NCBI RefSeq assembly: GCF_963678635.1
Contig: NC_087068.1
Coordinates: 27,902,318-27,966,317, forward strand
DNA: 64,000 nt
DNA from: Symsagittifera roscoffensis
Taxonomy: Eukaryota > Xenacoelomorpha > Acoela > Convolutidae
Direction of reading: 5' to 3'
The notes beneath the pieces were generated by a model. That model was not told where the DNA came from. It was given only the letters and a program-made list of their open reading frames with translations, and did not search any database. This document shows, one piece after another, positions 21,211 through 32,600 of this stretch; the first letter of the stretch is position 1, and every line of letters begins with the position of its first letter. A program made the position numbers and the translations under genes.

Positions 21211-21599
21211 AGTACTTTCATAATCAAATACTTGATCACTGTTTGCTGTACTCCTCCAATTTTCCTGTAAACCCCTTTAATTGAGTAAGTAATTTACAAT
21301 TTAAAAAAAAACTATCAAGAAAAAAATTCTGAAAAATACAAAACTACTTAATTTGTTTAGAAAAGAGTAGACAACCTGAGTTGAAACTTTGAACCATGCC
21401 ATCATACTAGTTGTCTGTGTTTAAAATCTAATTAGAAAAATGTTTCATTTTGGAATATTTTTCGATCTTCGAAAAGTTTCAATCACTTTTTGCTTTTCAT
21501 CTGGCTCATATAAGCTTCTGATATATTCTAGAAAAAACTGTTCTCATATTCACCTCCGCTAAAAATTCATTTTTACTAGTTCAATATTCAAGTAAAGTC

Positions 21600-21792
21600 A
21601 ACCAGAGTGAATCCTTATAATGACGATTGTATGGATACCGAAACGCGAGAAGAATTTCAACAAGAGATTGAAAAACAATCGACCGATATTGTTCCATCTG
21701 TGCAACAGCACACGCCGAAACCTTCCATTGTGGAGTGGCACAAAGTCAAATTTGTCTCAAAAAGAAAATTAGATCTACCACTGCGAATTTAA
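21600..21792 (+). CDS. small coding-like ORF, unknown
   Basis: Frame with VNPYNDDCMDTETREEFQQE and QQHTPKPSIVEWHKVKFVS to a TAA. The composition is acidic then basic and unlike the AT-rich surroundings, so it could be a terminal exon (an ag at about 21590 precedes it) or a gene remnant of the neighbouring virus-like element. No family recognised. Confidence 0.3.
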
Positions 21793-22149
21793 AAAAAAAC
21801 TTAAGGTCTTCAGCTAAGAACAAAATTTTAACAAACATTAACAAACACTGAGCTCAAATATTTTAAAAAAATGTTTTTTTTTTACGATTCAACATAGATT
21901 AGATCAAGTATTTCGCTCACATTTCAGCACTGACAAATTAAAAAATATTTAATTAAATTAATCGAATTTCTTTAGCAGCTCAGCAGAAAATTATTTTCAA
22001 ATTAAATACAAAATTGAAAAAACCAATGAAAATAGAGTTTTTGTTTACAGACAATAGAGATTTTTGGAAGGTTTCAATGAATTTGAAAAAAAATTCCAAG
22101 AATGATTTAATGAATCGATGACAAGCATTAGTGATAAATTTAAAGGCTT

Positions 22150-23870
22150 TGTGAAAGTTCGGTTGCTTAAAAAGCGACGCTTACAAAAGAAAAACGAGAT
22201 TGAATTTTTATTTTGTTCAAAGGTTTTAATCCGATTATCAAAAAGTCAGAAGCCACTGTTAACACCACCTTTGTTAGGTTTTTTTTCATTTGAAGTACAA
22301 TCTTGTATTTTTCCAGAGGACTACTGATGTTTCTGTTTGAACCTTTCATTGCCATTTTGATCGTATCGTCATGTTCATTGTACCCGCAATAATTTTTACT
22401 ATTCAATAAACCATTTATGTTCCACTCAATTCCACTTTAAAGAAACCAGGTGTTCTATTGGTACCGATTAGTTGACTTCCTCATAGCGACTGACGACTCA
22501 ACTTGAACCACCGACAATATCTTTGCGCGCTAGATCGCACAAATTTGCATGTTTCTCACCAAATCGCAAAATAACTTCACCTCTGTTGGAGCGAGGAAGG
22601 ATTTTGTTAGCCGCACCACTCAAAGTCAAAATTTCTTTAAGGAGATCAATTTTTTCGAGTTTATAGATTCGAAAAACCTTTTCAAAAGCTTCGTGTAGAG
22701 GTTCAACGTCGAGACAGTTTTATACTTCCGAAAATCTTCAATTGTTTCGAAATATTTTTGGACCATACTTCTCCTATATACTCATAGATTCCTTTTCACG
22801 TCTTCGGTCTATGTTGGTTTTCAAGGTTCACGCCTTTTTTAACAGCATTTTATCACTCAGAATCGAGAGTGTTTGCATTACGCAAATTGACATAAAAAGC
22901 TGCACACGTAGGTAAAGATATTTCGGAAAATTTATCAGAAGATGTCAAGTATTCATCTGGGAAATTAAATTTGCTTGCTGTTACTCCATAGGCTTTAAGA
23001 AACTGATCCAAAGATGTTTCCGCTGTCAAAAAACAAAGTATCGGCAAACCCAATAGTAGAAATCGCTATTCTTTTTGATAACATTTATTGTTGATAAAGG
23101 GTAAAACCTGGTTGAAGATTTGAGAAATTTTCCGAATTAAAAATAGGTGGTTAATACCACTATGAAATACTGCTACTGGTAATTGGTCAAAGTAAGCGGT
23201 CACTTTACTAGTTAATTGGTTTGATCTTTTAAGAGTTGGGGCCTTTTCATCTAAATGAGAACTCTGATAACCTATCAAACAGTCAAATTGCTCCACAACA
23301 TCATCAAACTTTTCTGATTAAAAAGCTGCATTTTGTTCTGATAAATCAAAAAACGAACGAAAGAATCAATCAGCAATTGCGGGTGCTTATTTACAAAAAA
23401 TTTGCATAGGCACTCTAAGAAAGAAGATTATTATGATGAATAGCAACAGATACTGGAATATATTGATTTGTGAAACGTAATTTTTTAGAAAAAAAAACAA
23501 ACAAATCATCAGAAAGATCCAGTTGTTCACCGTTTTCACGGATGACAGTTTCTGGAACAGATTCGAAGTCAAACGTAGCGAAAGATTGATACAATCGAAG
23601 CGCTTGTGGTACACTTATACCAATCAGTTCGAGTTCATCAAAAATTGAAGTCATGGGACTGTACTTACCTCCTGGGTACACATGTTTTGTTTGATAATCG
23701 CATTTTTCGAAACGTCCATCGAGAGTTTTTTAAATAAGTATCACAAACAGAACAGCGAAAGTTTTTGAACAAGAAGCTTAGATTTTTAATCAGATTAACA
23801 AGATCTCCAACTGCACGGAGACTATTGTAGTACTCGATTTGGAAATGTTTCATGGGCAAATCATCAAAGA
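22150..23870 (-). pseudogene. fossil family B DNA polymerase, virus-like or Maverick-like
   Basis: This is a decayed polymerase read in several frames along the minus strand. In N-to-C order: a zinc-finger-like FRCSVCDTYL (about 23750), YPGGKYSPMTSIFDELELI (about 23670), FATFDFESV in the place of the first exonuclease motif DFE (about 23580), a region around LPVAVFHSGI (about 23180) where the second exonuclease motif belongs, FLKAYGVTAS...FPDEYLTS (about 22970), LSGAANKILP (about 22590) and DIVGGS (about 22500), like the IVGG motif before the palm. Palm motifs further on are not recognisable. Frameshifts and stops are numerous. Such DNA_pol_B_2-type proteins belong to Maverick/Polinton and related DNA-virus-like elements; no integrase, ATPase or capsid gene was seen next to it. 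Confidence 0.65.
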
Positions 23871-23879
23871 ATAGCTTAA

Positions 23880-26330
23880 CGAAATTTTGCTGTTTTTTAT
23901 AAGACTTTCCTAGTAATTGGTGATAACATTCTATTTGTAGCTTCTTGACGACTGGTGCTCCTTGAGATAACCAATTTGATCAAAGCACAGAACGAGAAAG
24001 AAAACGTTTTTAATCAAAAATTGGCACAAAGTCAGGCGATATTCCCTGCGCACAACTGCAAACACTTTACAATCAGTCAACTTGAAACAAGCAAGTTATT
24101 ATGCTAAAGGACAAGAAAAATGCCATGATTTTTTAAAAAACACTTGATAATCACAAACTTAAACAAATTCGAATCGAAGGCGTAAACAAATTCGATATAC
24201 TTTACGAACAATTTGGGATTTCAGGATTTTCGTTGTTTTGCATTATTCAGAAAAACAATTCCAACAATTATAGGCTCGTTATGTGAAATTAACACGTTAT
24301 GTGAAATTAACCTTATCAATTACATCGTAAGTCTCTGGAAGAGTTAAATTTATTCGTTGCAACTGCTTTATTTACATAAAGAGTGAAGACAAACTTTGCT
24401 TTGTTGATCAATTGTTTTCCGTACGCACTATTAACAATTAAAATTGATATCAGCGCAAAAACCATCTCGTACACATCAGAATCAGCGATTCTTTAATTGT
24501 AGCTGACAAATTCTATAAAGTCTTTGCGCATTTGTACCGAATGAATAGGTAACATTTATCGATGACAAGACCATGAGTTAGGCATCATTTAATATATTCA
24601 GTTGATAAAAGAACTTTTTTGGCAACAAGACAACGCCAGCCAGTAGAAATCATTCCATTTGGCTCGACTAAAGCAAGCCCATACAATCTGTCTATCATTA
24701 CTAACTGTATAAACTGGTCTTTTGATAGCGTTGAGTTTGTCATATTTAATTCTTGACACGCCAATCGCACTTCATTGTTATACTGTTTTTCTCAAACGAT
24801 CACCCACACTCCCATCTTTCAGCAACAAGCAACAGTGTATCTTAAGGAAATAACACAACAAAAGCCATCATAACTTTTGTATACACATTTTTTCCTTTTT
24901 CAAATGATTTCAATTTTTTACGTTACAAAAAACGATAACTGACTGAACATAAAAAAAAGATTCTCTAGATTTAAAAAAATTAAACTTGAACAAATTCGAA
25001 TCGAAGACGTAAACTAATTCGATATACTTTACGAAAAATTTTGGAATTTCAGGATCTTTCACGATCGAATTTCCTCTGATAGAACTAGCTAATTCAGAGA
25101 AAATTGGATCAAACCGTTGTTAATCCACGGGAATAAAATCATCTTGACAGTTAAATTCATTCACATTATTTATGCGCCATTTGCACTTTGATTGTTGGAT
25201 AAGTAGCTAGAATGAGCATAAGTTTTGTACTTTAACTTGTGGTATCCAAGGTTACGCCAGCAGCCCAAATATGTTTGTCAGGGCCTAATTAGTTCGCATG
25301 TCAGAACAATCGGACAATGTTAATAATTTTTTTAATTGTTAAATATTGCAGGTGCAGGGGGGGGGGGGGGGGGAGCGGAAAGAAGGCAAATATAAATTTG
25401 AGTGTGTGCAAAGTTTGAGACTTTTTATAAAAAAAACGCACGATGTACAGAAGTGAAATATCCTTCGTTAGATGTATATCTATAATGCGCTCATTGCAAA
25501 ACAGCTATTGAACTAACTTGTATAATTTACTGTACTTGGAAAACTATAAATTTTGCGTCGAAACCTTTATTTCATTTATGTATTGTACAAGTTGCACCAA
25601 AGATTCATTTTTTCTGAAGGGTTTTTAATGGTAGAGAATTAGAAAATGTTAACCATGCGCTGACAGAGTGCGAGTGCAGCGAGGACATAATGTGAAGAGA
25701 ACTTCCCAGTAGAAAAAGTAATGAGAAAACAGGTATATTTTTCTGACCACTAGAACTATCACAGGCGTAGGTCAATTTTTTCCAACCGATTTCAAGAAAG
25801 TCGAGAAAAACTCGTAGAGGGTCAACTGTATATCATACCAAAACCCTCTAAATCATGATTCGGTGTCCAAAAAAATCATAAATAGAGCCAGTTTGCCTCA
25901 GGCATATATATTTAGTCAAGAGCGGATTGTTTAGATAGGATTCTTCAATTCTACGTTGCCATCTTTGTTCATCTTAGCAGCATATATTCTGAACCATTAG
26001 GAAAATTATTAATAATAACACAAAGCTCGCAAGCTTGCCTGTGTAATCATCGAATTTATAAATAAGTTACTTTTCTTACCAGGGGGTGTAACGGCTTCAG
26101 ATTTGATTCGCACCGAATAGAGCAAACAGTTTTTCATGAAAAAAATGCACATAGTTCCTACGTTTTAGAATATATGCTTAAATATATGAACAAAACTTAA
26201 ACAATGCTAAAATAAATGAATAATTCATGATCTCATCATGATCACTTCAGCTTATAAATATTAAATCAAACAAAATTATTCCATTAAATTCTTTTCTAAT
26301 ATCAACAATGCCTATAAATCATCTCCATTT
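23880..26330. other. noncoding stretch with one direct repeat
   Basis: Apart from an 80-85 base direct repeat (24153-24232 and 24977-25060), a G-run at about 25358-25376 and a short minus-strand frame at 24585-24770 of unknown meaning (RLYGLALVEPNGMISTGW), nothing was recognised. Confidence 0.4.
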
Positions 26331-26378
26331 ATGCATCATAAGCAGTACCCGGAGTCTATAAAATCAAAAACAATTTCT

Positions 26379-26634
26379 CTAGTTCGATGTTTGTAAAAAC
26401 TTATGATTTTCGTCAAATCTGAACCGAATGCTTCCTTTGCACTCGTCGCCTCCAAACTGTCGGTAAAACTTCTTTGCTTTTTCGTTCCAGTTAACCACCG
26501 CCCAGTGCATAGATCTACTACCATGTTCGTCACGTGACTTCTGAATTACAGACGTGAACAGCTTGGTTCCGATGCCCTTGTTTCGATAATCGCTCCTGAC
26601 GAACAGGTCCTCCAGGTAAGTGTATTTTCCCCAC
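26379..26634 (-). CDS. SAT-like, C-terminal exon
   Basis: The acceptor aatttgattag is followed by G TGG GGA; the stop is at 26379. It contains the acetyl-CoA-binding motif and the C-terminal fold, and is the only such exon in the window. Confidence 0.88.
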
Positions 26635-29600
26635 CTAATCAAATTGTTTGGAATTTAAAAAAAATCCAGGAAAGCAAGCAGTATATTTGAAACAACGTAA
26701 TTTGGTAACTGAGTGTTCCTTGACTTATATCCAATTGTTTTTTTTTGCATGATAAAATAAACCAATAAAATCATCACAACCTAGCGGAAAAAGTCTTAGA
26801 TTCTGATTATAAAAGATATTTTTCATGAAAAACCCCTGTAAATTAATAATCGACTAAATTTCACACTTAACATCCAAAATTGAATGAGAATAAAAAATAT
26901 ATCGCAGCTAGCGCAGCATTTGTACAAGGAAATAACATATACAACTATAACGAAAAGGAGATCCTTCCAAAACAGCGATGTACTGATGCGATGTCTTGGA
27001 CGTCACATATCTATAGACTTCACATACCCATACATGAAAATGTTTCAGAGCATCAGCCTATTACCTGGGCAGATGGGGCCTCTAACACCCGGGAGGGTAT
27101 CCCATCTAGGAGCAGGAAAACTCCGATTTCAATCATCTGCTGCCGGGCGGCCACATGCACTTTGGAACCGGCTAGGGGTCGGCGCCACAACAGAAAGTCC
27201 AGGTTTCCCCAGCACCTAACGCTCAGGTTGGAGGTCAGGCAGAGCAACCGCTCCGTTCAAAAATCCGCTTCAACCTCATGGCAAAGTCTTTAACAGAACC
27301 CCATATAGGTGGTGCCTGTAGCTATACTAAGCGGAATGCAGATAATGTCTCGATCTTGGCTTCCCCCCGGGTGTGGGAAGAAGGGTCCGGCCATTGCGGC
27401 AAATCGTACAAGCCCTCGGTCTCGAGTAAAATCAGAGTTGCCACTTGGAACGTGGGTACCCTGAAAACTAGGAGTGCTGAAGTGCTGGAGACTTTATCGA
27501 GGAGAAAACTTGACATTTGCGGTGTCCAAGAGCACAGGTGGAAAGTCGGTGTGGCAGCTAACCAGGCCCGTAGTCTGATAGTCGAGCGCGACAAGTACCG
27601 CTTCTACTACTGTTCGAAGGAACCAGGTCTTGGCGGAGCCGATGTGCGCCTTGCCGAATGCTGAGCGGACAAAGTTATTGAAGTGCACCGCATCTCGGAC
27701 AGAATCATAATACTCAAATTGATGATTGCAAATAGAGTTCTAACGTTTGTCTCAGTTTTGCTTCGCAAGCTAGTCTGCCCGCCGCTGTCAAGGAGCTTTT
27801 CTTTGATCAACTGCAACATGCTGTTGCCAAGATTCCAGGTTCTGAGATGCTAATCCCGGTTGGCGTCTGGAATTGGCACGTCGGCCCTGCTGCCGATGGT
27901 TACAAAGAGGCACACGGTGGACACGGTTACGGCTGGCGTAAAACAGAAGGCTAACGTATCCTGGATTTTGCTGTTGCCAACGGCCGTCGAGTCGGCACCA
28001 CCTGGTTGAAGAAGAGAGACCACCACCTCATCTCATACAGCTCGAGTGGCCACGCTACGCAGCTGGAAAACATACTCTATCTTAAGTTCTCTAGCAGTGC
28101 CGTTTCTGATGTTAAAGTTATTCCAAACCAGGAATGAGTCCAACATCGTCACCTTGTCGTGTGCGATCTCGCCGTACACTTACCAGGTGCGAACAAGTGC
28201 AAGTTCAAACTTCGCATACGCGAATGGAAGCTTGGAGACGAAGCCATAGCCAACTAATTCCAAGATGCTCCTCAGAAACCTGAGATGTCAATTGCTCAGT
28301 CTATTAATGACACAACCAGTCATGTTGAGTATGTCTGGTCTCGCCTGAAGTTTCCGACTCTGAAGGTTGCCACTGAAGTATGAGGTCTACGAAAGAACCA
28401 CAAGTGGAGACCTGAAACTTAGTGGTGGAATGAACAAGTTGACTACGTTGTGCAAGAGAAGCGCGCACGTTTCATGATTTAAAATGCCTTGATGAAGGTA
28501 GGTAAGACTGAAGCGCTGAAGGCTTGCGAGTGTTATCTGAAAACAAAGCGCAAGTCAAAACATACTGTTTACCTTGTTAAGTCTGCTGCTGAGAAGGAAG
28601 AATTCGCCACAGTGTCTCTAAATGAGAGCAACTGGAGATCTTGGGGTCGAACTGATGAGGCAACTAACAGAAGCTGTTTTCAATCATCGTGTTATCCCCG
28701 CCGACTGGGAGGAGAGCTAGATTCTAAACCTCCACAAAGGCAAAGGAGAAGCCCTAAATCGTGGCAACTATCGAGGACTGAAACTCACAGATCAAGTCAT
28801 GAAGCTGGTAGAACGAGTGCTCGATCCCATCATTCGTAGGATGGTGCATATAGACCAGATGCAGTTTTTGTATGTACCTAGCAGAGGTACCACTAACGAC
28901 ACTTTCACCGTTCGACAGCTACAAGAAAAACACATTGCTGCTAACAGGCCTCTCTAGTTTGCTTTCGTGGATCTCGAGATAGGTTTTGACCGTGTAACCA
29001 GGCAGGTACAGCGGTGGTCCCTTCGAAGTATCGGTGTCGAAGAATGGCAGTGCGGAACGTCCAGTGTATGTACTGTAATTTCCGGAGTCGACTTCGAGTA
29101 AACGGTCATCACAGCGAAACAAAATTCAAAATGATTATTGGTGTACATCAGGGCTCTGTTCTTAGTCCACTTCTCTTCATCCTCGTCCTAGAGGCCCTCT
29201 CACTCCAAGTCAATCAACTTAAAGGCGGAGCTCCTTTTATGTGGATGACTTAGTTATAATGGCAGACACGCTTGATGAATGCATCGCTAGACTCAAGATC
29301 CGGAAAACTGGCATGGAGAGTAAAGGTCTGGGAGTCAACAAGAATAAGACAAAGTTTCTGATCTCAGGCATCCGCCTCGATCTCCTCAAGGACTCTGGGA
29401 AGTACCATTGCGCTGTCTGTCGTAAAGGTGTTGGAAGCAACTCCATTGCTTGCTTTTAGTGCAAACTGTGGGTTCGCAAGAAAGAAATGCTGCCGAATAT
29501 CACACCGGCTGGTAGCCAACCCAGAATTTGTTGCCCCAGATGCACTGGATTGTCGCGATTTATCGACGGTCGCCCTTCATCATGACTGATGTAGATGGCA

Positions 29601-32600
29601 TTGCGTGCGCTCATTGTTGAGCCAACTTTCTGCTACCTGGGTGATATTCTCAGTGCGGGTGGGGGCTGTGATAGTGCAATTGCTGCCAGATGTTGCTCAA
29701 CTTGGTGTAGATTCAGGAAACTACTCCCTATTATAATTTCGCGGCACATCTCTTTTAGTATACGCGGAAACGTGTACTCTTCTTGTGTACGATCAACGAT
29801 GCTGACCGGAAGTGAAACTTGGGTCCCAACGAATCAGATCTGCAACGACTCCAACGAAATGACCATGCAATGATCCCTTGGATCTGCGGTGTTAAGCCCG
29901 GCTCCCTCCACTTCATGCATCAAAATGGCCAGTGAGATGAAGATCTCCTTCATCAAAAGACGTGGGAGACCAAGAAAGACTTGATAAGATTGTGTGAAAA
30001 ATGATAAAGGAACGTTGCCTTACCCACAATGACCCGCAAGACCGTATTTAACGGAGAGCTGCAGTTCGACAATGCCTGGTGCTGCCAACCCCATCTGATG
30101 GGACAGGTAAAACACCATAATCAAAAATCGGATATGACGATGATGATGATAATGGAGAAAACAGTAATCGGAATTAAAACACTTTCTGACATAAAAATGC
30201 AAGTTAAATGAAATTCCAAAATGATTCATTGATTCGTAATCTGCTCGTATTGATTCGTAATCCAAATCTTTAAGCAAGGAGCTAAATTGAACGAAAATCA
30301 AAAATCTTGACCAGAAAATATCCAGAAGAATTTCATGGATCATAGAAACACCGGGGACTTTCCATGAAACAAAAACTATTTCGAAAACTACCACCTTCCG
30401 GTCTTCTTAACACCAGCAGCCGAAAACAATTAAGTGCATTAAACATGTAATTAAAAAATTTGTAAATTGCCATACAGAACTAGCGCAAAACACAGATATT
30501 GAATTGAGCAATAACTTGTTTAGCAATAACTTATACCAATTAAGGTGGAAAAATGTGTTCTTTTAAAGTAACAAATCTTTTTACTTGAGTAAAAACTAAG
30601 TGACAACAGCTTCATATAATATTAAAACGAATGAGAATCTTTTTGTTAGTCCTATCTCTTTTAGCCTCGCATTTACTTCCTGTTACAATTTATTCTCAAA
30701 AGGGGAAATATTCATATCACTTATATCCGCCACTGCAAAAAAACGAACCCCGAAACAAGACAGGAATAAATTAAAACAACAAGGTTGTAAAAAAACCACA
30801 AACTTTCATTGAGGCTGTAAAAATTTTCCAATAAAAAACCTAGGCACAAGTTTACTGAGTGTTCGGTAAAAAACAATGCGAAAGGTGGTACAGTGAATTA
30901 GAAAAAGGGGCAGACTGAAGATAAACTTCAATTTTTATATGAATATCTTTATCTCTCAATTTTTCAGTCTGGAAGTGAATCGCTTCACAGGACTCTAAAA
31001 AGATAGTTATTTCCAACGAAACGAAAAAAAGGCATCAAAAACTTTCTGATTATTTTAGTGTATTACGAACATTCTGAAACCATCTGTAAAAACACGCACA
31101 TCCCAACAACAAAAACATTTCAGATTCTCATATTTTACGTATAGAACGAGCAATCTTTACATAAATTTAAAAACTGGTGCCTATAATTATAGAAAAGTTA
31201 ACGGAAAAAACGTCCAAATTATTCAATTATATTGAGATTTTTAATGTCCCATATTTCAGAGTTTTGCATGTTTTCACACAGAGGCGAAGTTGCACTTCGC
31301 ATACACAAGCTAAAATATGACCGATAACGCTACTGGGAAAAACTGAATGAGTAAAACTTTGTGTCTACAAAATTTCTTAAGTTACGCGTGCCAATTATGA
31401 GTCTACATAATTGCTAAGTGACGCTAGCCAATTATGACGCATTAGCAGTACTAGTCAATTTGAAAAAGAACAAAATTACCAAATAACATGCCTCAATTTA
31501 GGGAGCGGATCCATTTTAACTAGTCTACAAAAAAGTTCATGAAAAACATCCGACCCTGCCGAACCCTCTTTTTTTGTTGCGGGTCTCCTTCCCAACTCTG
31601 CTATTTGAAGCTAAAGTGCTATTTTGAAGCTAAAGTGCTATTTCTAAGATAACAGACTGTTTTAATATTCTTAGCACTGGCTGTACTTAATGGCTGGTTA
31701 CTGATGCAGATGAAAACAATATTTGCGACTTAGGTCAAACACTTTTACAAACACTTAGGTCAGACAATTTACAAACACTTTGACAATATCTGGAAAGCTG
31801 CAAGGTTTTGAGCAGTCATATTTGGCGGCAAAATTCACAACTCCTGAGAGTAACCTGAAAGAGCCTCACTACAGAGATGGTAATTTCAAGTTTTATAAAA
31901 AAAATTTATACCCAAGTTCTCTGAAAAATTTAGACAAAATCCTATAAACCGTCATATCTCGAAAACTACAAGATTTTGAGCAGACATATTCAGAGGCAAG
32001 ATTTGCAACACCATGAGAGTACCCTCACAAATTCCAATAACAGGATTGAGATTTTCAAAGTTTTGGAATTTTTTAACATCTAATTTTTTTTTTGAAAATT
32101 TTTTGAAAAAATCATAAATAATGTCATATCTCGAAAACTACAAGGATTTGGTTATTCATATATGGAGGCCAGAATCGCAAAACCTGGGAAAACTGACAAC
32201 ATCCAACTATTGGGTTGCTAATTACAAACTTGCTAAAATAAAAACTGGATTTAAACGGAAAATTCGAAAAAAAACCTTTACCATTGCAATATACGATATA
32301 GCTCAAACGTGAAAAAATTCTTTTATTAAAGATGCAAAAAAATACGTTGAAAAAGCTTAAACATGGCGAGCTAGTGAAGCCCGCATTTAAATATATAATA
32401 GATAACAGATTTGACAGAAGAAAGTTTAAAAAATTAGGAGTCGAGTAGACAGACATAATCTAATTAATTTAAAAAAGCAGGTATACAGACAGACAGACTT
32501 AATTTGGCCTCGAAAAAAATTACTGAAAAATTAACGACCTGGCCGAAAACTAAATGAAAACTTTTTTAAAGCATTGCAATATATGATATAGCTTAAACAT

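Larger units (their letters stand above)
27000..30165 (+). mobile_element. RTE-type LINE, degenerate
   Basis: A non-LTR retrotransposon broken by stops and frameshifts, lying in the SAT-like intron in the opposite orientation. An apurinic endonuclease starts at about 27430 (KIRVATWNVGTLKTRS, LDICGVQEHRW), with later blocks GHGYGWR and RVGTTWLKKRDHHLISYSS at 27910-28050. The RT follows from about 28640 (ALNRGNYRGLKL, then GVHQGSVLSPLLFILVLEAL at about 29140, then DDLVIMADTLDE at about 29240). A cysteine-rich tail reads CAVCRKGVGSNS (about 29410). The end has NDPQDR at about 30030 and an ATG/ATA microsatellite at 30135-30155, typical of RTE 3' ends. Confidence 0.88.

Noticed and set aside
27494-27819. 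Minus-strand frames over the RTE LINE endonuclease
   Set aside because: The plus strand carries the recognised endonuclease; these are shadows.
31284-31300. Hairpins as bacterial-type terminators or CRISPR repeats
   Set aside because: The context is an animal genome with introns; spacing between copies is irregular and there are no spacers or cas genes.
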